Assembly: GCA_013298335.1 (NCBI GenBank)
Contig: JAAFHI010000189.1
Span: 1 to 6,700, forward strand
Length of the DNA: 6,700 bases
Source of the DNA: Actinomycetota bacterium
GTDB lineage: Bacteria > Acidobacteriota > Blastocatellia > Chloracidobacteriales > Chloracidobacteriaceae
Reading direction: 5' to 3'
Shown: positions 5,434 to 6,700 of the stretch, piece by piece
Numbering within the stretch: the stretch's first letter is position 1
Layout of the letters: each line of letters starts with the position of its first letter
The notes under the pieces: generated by a model
Told to the model about the DNA's origin: nothing
The model's database searches: none
Seen by the model: only the letters and a program-made list of their open reading frames with translations
Translations under genes and position numbers: made by a program

Positions 5434-6150
5434 ATGGAACTCACTGGAAAAGTCGCCCTCGTCACGGGTGGCGGTCGCGGCATCGGACGCGCCGCGGCAA
5501 CACTGCTCGCCCGGAACGGGGCGGACATCGTGCTCGCTTCCCGAACCGCTTCCGAACTTGAAGCCGTCGCCGCCGACATCCGCGCGCTCGGACGCCGCGT
5601 AATCGCGGTTCCGACGGACGTCACCGTCCGCGCGCAGGTGCTCACCCTCGTCGAACGCGCCGTCGCCGAACTTGGCCGCATCGACGTGGTCGTCAACGCG
5701 GCGGGCATCGGCATTCTCAAATCCGCGATGGAACTGACCGAGGACGACCTCGATCAGATGCTCGACCTGAATGTGAAGGGCGTTTTTCTCGTCACGCAGG
5801 CCGCCGCCGCCGAAATGACCAAAACCGGTGGCGGAACGGTCATCAACATTCCCGGCATCCTCGGACGCTCGGCGATGGCGACCGCAGCGGGTTACTGCGC
5901 CTCGAAATTCGCCGTGACGGGAATGACCCGCGCGATGGCGCTCGACCTCAAGCGCGCCGGCATCCGCTTCACCCTGCTCCACTTCGGCGGCGTGGATTCG
6001 TCCTTCTGGGACAACATCGCCATGCGCGTCCAGCGCGACAAGATGCTCTCGGTGGACGATGCCGCCCGCGCCATCCTCTTCGCCGCGTCGCAAACCGGAA
6101 CCGGGGTGCTCAACGAGATGGTTCTCCAGCCGGAAAGCCACCAGATCTGA
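5434..6150 (+). CDS. Short-chain dehydrogenase/reductase with atypical catalytic Ser position
   Basis: This 238-residue Rossmann-fold protein is a classical SDR of the FabG-like type. TGGGRGIG (11-18) binds the dinucleotide, and ASR37 after the second strand suggests NADP(H). D62 is in the TDV motif, NAAG is at 88-91, N113 is in LNVKG, and Y154-x3-K158 (YCASK) is the catalytic pair. The Ser normally 13 residues before the Tyr is replaced: the strand reads INIPGILG, with P140-G141 where most relatives have SS or xS. The usual PG motif after the sixth strand reads HFGGVDSSFWD (183-193). The protein would oxidise or reduce an alcohol/carbonyl substrate in the cytoplasm; the substrate is unknown. 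Length is normal (about 240-250). The start is well supported by GGAG 6 nt upstream. It is separated from upstream genes by 194 bp and probably has its own promoter; it converges on nuoB across a shared terminator. Confidence 0.9.
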   Translation: MELTGKVALVTGGGRGIGRAAATLLARNGADIVLASRTASELEAVAADIRALGRRVIAVPTDVTVRAQVLTLVERAVAELGRIDVVVNAAGIGILKSAMELTEDDLDQMLDLNVKGVFLVTQAAAAEMTKTGGGTVINIPGILGRSAMATAAGYCASKFAVTGMTRAMALDLKRAGIRFTLLHFGGVDSSFWDNIAMRVQRDKMLSVDDAARAILFAASQTGTGVLNEMVLQPESHQI

Positions 6151-6198
6151 GCCAGCCCCGCGCCGGTTCGATTCGCGGAACTTTGAAGAATCATTCAT

Positions 6199-6243
6199 CG
6201 TACGCGCGCGCGATCCTTAATATATATGTCGCTGAACGGCGAC
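6199..6243. other. Alternating purine-pyrimidine tract followed by a small hairpin
   Basis: 6199-6212 is 14 nt of strict pyrimidine-purine alternation, mostly CG steps. After seven bases, 6220-6229 alternates again, mostly AT steps. A small inverted repeat follows (GTCGC 6228-6232 and GCGAC 6239-6243). CG alternation is prone to Z-DNA and the AT tract to melting. The rest of 6151-6198 shows nothing I can name. Confidence 0.5.
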
Positions 6244-6257
6244 CGCGAGAGACAATG

Positions 6258-6303
6258 AAAAAGGGGAGAGAAGCGGTTGCGCCTCTCTCCCCTTTGCCTT
6301 TTT
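6258..6303. terminator. Bidirectional intrinsic terminator between the dehydrogenase and nuoB
   Basis: A 12-bp stem pairs 6260-6271 with 6284-6295 (core GGGGAGAGA/TCTCTCCCC). It continues past one mismatch with GCG/CGC around a GTTG loop. On the plus strand it is followed closely by TTTTT (6299-6303). On the minus strand the five A at 6258-6262 give a T run at the stem base. It lies 107 nt after the dehydrogenase stop and about 24 nt after the nuoB stop, so it can end both convergent transcripts. Confidence 0.88.
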
Positions 6304-6318
6304 ACCAGTGCCGTCTTT

Positions 6319-6700
6319 TCAGGCGGCTTCCACCTCGTCCGACGGGTTGACGATGATTTCGTCGCCCTTGCCGAAGAGGAAGCGCGTCGGATGATCACGC
6401 ATGATCTTGTCCTGAAGCCGCATCAGACCGTAGATGAGGGCCTCGGGGCGCGGCGGGCAGCCGGGAATGTAGACGTCCACCGGGATCACGCGGTCCACGC
6501 CCTGAAGCGTCGAGTAGGTGTTGAACGGGCCGCCCACGTTGGAGCAGGAACCCATCGAGATGACCCATTTCGGATCGGGCATCTGTTCGTAGACCCGGCG
6601 GACGACCGGGGCCATCTTGAGCGTGACCGTTCCGGCCACGATGATGAGGTCGGCCTGACGCGGGCTCGGACGGAACACGCCCGCGCCGAACCGGTCGAGG
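6319..6700 (-). CDS. nuoB: NADH-quinone oxidoreductase subunit B (5' end outside window)
   Basis: The minus-strand frame is open from the right edge to the TGA at 6319-6321, giving 126 visible residues. A GTG at 6678 is in frame, but LDRFGAG before it is normal NuoB sequence (the family reads ...RFGxxVFRxSPRQADLxIVAG), so the gene starts beyond the window. NuoB is the peripheral-arm subunit of complex I that holds Fe-S cluster N2, the last electron carrier before quinone. Two of its four cysteine ligands are visible, in MGSCSNVGG and [10 protein letters not shown]; the vicinal CC pair should lie just outside. [37 protein letters not shown] (read as two conserved blocks) and the LxRLQxKI helix are all intact. 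The visible sequence ends with a short acidic tail (DEVEAA). A terminator lies 24 nt after the stop, so nuoB is the last gene of its transcript and nuoC does not follow it. Confidence 0.95.
   Translation of the reverse strand, partial: LDRFGAGVFRPSPRQADLIIVAGTVTLKMAPVVRRVYEQMPDPKWVISMGSCSNVGGPFNTYSTLQGVDRVIPVDVYIPGCPPRPEALIYGLMRLQDKIMRDHPTRFLFGKGDEIIVNPSDEVEAA

Noticed and set aside
5244..5602. Small plus-strand frames crossing the 5246-5326 repeat
   Set aside because: They start in repeat sequence and run out of frame into the well-supported dehydrogenase.

Overview
The window is a gene-dense, GC-rich bacterial stretch (roughly 60% G+C by eye) with seven complete or nearly complete plus-strand genes. 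One minus-strand gene enters from the right edge. The gene set is housekeeping and membrane or lipid metabolism: nuoB of respiratory complex I, pgsA of phospholipid synthesis, an AI-2E-family membrane permease, a DUF4149 membrane protein, a YkuE-type metallophosphoesterase and a short-chain dehydrogenase. The intergenic gaps hold short low-GC repeats of types I associate with genomes of Acidobacteriota, Verrucomicrobiota and Planctomycetota. Acidobacteriota is my best guess, but no marker in the window fixes the taxon and this is inference only.

Layout, left to right. (1) 1-1191: the 3' part of a circularly permuted ATP-grasp-like enzyme, cut by the window edge. (2) 1192-1335: a compact 128-bp element that starts on the base after that gene's stop codon. 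It is made of four tetraloop hairpins in mirror order (22-12-18-24-18-12-22 nt), and one hairpin doubles as an intrinsic terminator. (3) 1336-5239: five closely packed plus-strand genes: a stand-alone photolyase N-terminal domain, the metallophosphoesterase, pgsA, the AI-2E-family permease and the DUF4149 protein. Gaps are 9 to 84 bp, and pgsA may overlap the permease by 4 bp. (4) 5240-5433: a spacer with a 34-bp imperfect inverted repeat. (5) 5434-6150: the dehydrogenase. (6) 6151-6318: a convergent spacer with an alternating purine-pyrimidine tract and a strong bidirectional terminator. (7) 6319-6700 minus: the C-terminal part of NuoB, with its 5' end outside the window.

How the genes may work together: pgsA (phosphatidylglycerophosphate synthesis), the two polytopic membrane proteins and the phosphoesterase (some relatives cleave a lipid A precursor) suggest an envelope or lipid cluster. 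This is inference from position. The photolyase-domain protein has no evident link to that theme.

The points most worth a second look are the mirror-symmetric hairpin element at 1192-1319, the photolyase alpha/beta domain without its FAD-binding half, the dehydrogenase with Gly at the catalytic Ser position, and the repeats that fill most gaps and replace the ribosome binding sites of pgsA and the DUF4149 gene. I see no CRISPR array, transposase, tRNA, rRNA or defence system here, and no clear evidence of a wholly new multi-gene system.
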